DNA of 64,000 nucleotides from Gossypium raimondii (Eukaryota > Streptophyta > Magnoliopsida > Malvales > Malvaceae): contig NC_068571.1 in NCBI RefSeq assembly GCF_025698545.1, positions 42,317,733-42,381,732 of the forward strand, given 5' to 3'. The notes under the pieces were generated by a model, which did no database searches, was not told the DNA's origin, and saw only the letters and a program-made list of their open reading frames with translations. Below, piece by piece: positions 62,701-64,000 of the stretch (its first letter is position 1; the number at the start of each line of letters is the position of its first letter). The translations under genes and the position numbers were made by a program.

Positions 62701-63590
62701 CATGCATGTGTCACGAGCCAAGACTTGATCTAATGGTTCAGGTAGCTTTGCTCACGGGCAGACCATGACACATGCACGGCCATGTATTCGCACAAGTAAA
62801 ACTTGGTATATAGGTGAAAAACCCATTTCAACTAAGCCCCTGCTTTACGATTCTCTTGCCATCCCGGCATACATTCCCAAAAGCAAAGATGCGGTCACCA
62901 TGTAAGTTGTAAAAAAATTTGATGCACTTAGTTATTGTATGTGCCCCCATTAACATACAAAGACCCACACTAAGAAAGCCATCTCACTAGTTAACCAACA
63001 TATATCTACAGCATGACTAGCCATCTAAGATGAACCACTGCTCTTAGTCCAACATAAACTAAAAGGTTAATATAATTTTTGGATCCTTTGATGACGTGGC
63101 ACAATCTCAAAGTACAATGTCATCAAACTTCTATATTTTCCAAGTTCAAGACCAAAATAGATCTAATTACCGAGTTTTTAAGTACCAAAGTGAACCTAGT
63201 TACCAAGTTCAAGAACCAAAAATTACATTAACCCTAAACTAAAAACTGATTATTCGAAAGTTCTCTTACTAGTGTAGCTATAGAAGCAACAGAAACAATA
63301 TGTTGCTTCGATTCTTTGTTTTATAACCTTCCAAGTACGCTCCAAAGACATTGAAAAACTTTTAAAAGATTGAACATGACAATAAAGGACATGTTCTTGT
63401 ATCTAACATGATTGAGCCCAAGTAACGTAATATGGATGCCTTTGCTATTTGTGAAAGTTACCTAGGCCTTGAGGTTTGCATACGAGGAAGAACTAGAAAC
63501 TTTTAAAACGTAAAGCTCTATACGTCAAACAGCAATCTTAGTGTGTAATTTACTAAATGTTACATTCACACCTCAATAGTCATTCTAACC
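59761..63590. other. AT-rich intergenic DNA upstream of the LACS gene
   Basis: No gene seen. A cluster of ACGT-core words lies at 60722-60802 (GCCACGTAC, AACACGTGGCG, GCCACGTGTT). A MITE-like element is at 63064-63233, and CATGTGTCA / TGACACATG form a small inverted pair near 62705-62775. The right end probably includes the 3' untranslated region of the glycine-rich gene. Confidence 0.5.
63064..63233. repeat. 170-bp MITE-like element
   Basis: It starts GGTTAATATAATTTTTGG and ends CCAAAAATTACATTAACC, an 18-bp inverted terminal repeat with one mismatch. The interior words (GACGTGGCACAATCTCAAAG, AAGTACCAAAGTG) are shared, inverted or direct, with the element at 7620-8278. It is the most compact member of this family in the window. 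Confidence 0.65.
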
Positions 63591-63874
63591 AAAGCTTAAA
63601 ACAAGTCTTCACAAACTACAATAAAACCGACAATAAATAAACTTAAAGTGAAAGATAGAAGCTCTACTAATATTATCGAGTTTGCTTGCTCTACCATGAG
63701 TAGCTGCAGTTCTAGTTTGATGCTTGATCTAACTTGGGTTTTCACTAAGCATGCAAATCTAAATAGATTTGATCTTCTAGATAGTGACAACTTGCAAAAG
63801 TGCACAGTGCCTATCGAACCATGTGATGAGATTGAAAACCTGGGGCAACTTTTATGGGAGATCTTAAACACGTT

Positions 63875-64000
63875 CTATCTTGCATAAGGATGATAGCGAC
63901 TACTGCCTCCGTATCCTGATCTACTACCATATAATCCACCCGGTCCACCAAAACCAGCACCCGGGCCTGAATCATAATTACCACTAGGGCCTGAACCACT
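63875..64000 (-). CDS. C-terminal end of a glycine-rich, probably RNA-binding (hnRNP-like) protein
   Basis: Only the last 41 codons are inside the window. The frame is open from the right edge to TAG at 63877-63875. It is Gly/Ser/Pro/Tyr-rich (SGPGAGFGGPGGLYGSRSGY) and ends SSRYHPYAR. A glycine-rich tail ending RYHPY-R is what I recall for plant hnRNP A/B-like proteins with two RNA-recognition motifs. Those motifs would lie to the right, outside the window, so the assignment is moderate. Longer overlapping frames on either strand here lack this composition and are not real. Confidence 0.65.
   Translation of the reverse strand, partial: SGSGPSGNYDSGPGAGFGGPGGLYGSRSGYGGSSRYHPYAR

Overview
This window looks like nuclear DNA of a dicot, most likely cotton (Gossypium, Malvaceae). 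It is AT-rich, has intron-containing plant genes, and is dominated by nested transposons. The GGCGTTTTT/CGCCGCTAAA repeats and the 'plant mobile domain' Mutator element are of kinds I associate with cotton. The species call is from memory and was not tested by any search.

Five host genes are supported, all on the minus strand. They are a DnaJ/DUF3444 co-chaperone (3590-5641), an F-box gene of the SNEEZY/SLEEPY gibberellin-signalling type (8535-9008), a five-exon SAWADEE-domain gene (47819-51390), an eleven-exon long-chain acyl-CoA synthetase of the LACS8/9 type (54035-58447), and the 3' end of a glycine-rich, probably hnRNP-like gene running off the right edge (63875-64000). Exon boundaries were read from splice sites, and phase is kept across every junction.

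Between them lie two large transposon blocks. Block 1 (9143-21006) is an 11.9-kb CACTA element with perfect 15-bp terminal inverted repeats and a TAT target duplication. It carries decayed TNP2-like and TNPA-like genes and three sets of GC-rich subterminal or internal repeats. It sits 134 bp upstream of the SNE-like start codon, so it separates that gene from its distal promoter. Block 2 (21750-45825) is a Mutator-like element with a perfect 9-bp target duplication (TGAATTGGC). It carries a plant-mobile-domain gene (+) and a MURA transposase (-) pointing at each other. It has been broken up by later insertions. A solo LTR (24182-26388, TSD ATCAC) interrupts the last exon of the mobile-domain gene. 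A second solo LTR (27740-42219) interrupts the transposase and is itself split by a complete-ended but pol-deleted Ty3/gypsy element (29047-40703, TSD ATATC). Without its insertions the Mutator element is about 7.4 kb.

The inner gypsy element keeps gag, primer-binding site, polypurine tract and both LTRs. Its non-coding 3' region is an array of eleven 132-bp units, each built of three 44-bp monomers, which is a higher-order satellite-like structure inside a retrotransposon. Smaller features include LINE fragments (one with an 11-bp TSD inside the SAWADEE gene's first intron), seven short inverted-repeat (MITE-like) elements, a 375-bp imperfect inverted repeat in the Mutator element, and AT microsatellites. 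I found no convincing tRNA or rRNA gene and no CRISPR array, and none would be expected for CRISPR in a plant nuclear genome.
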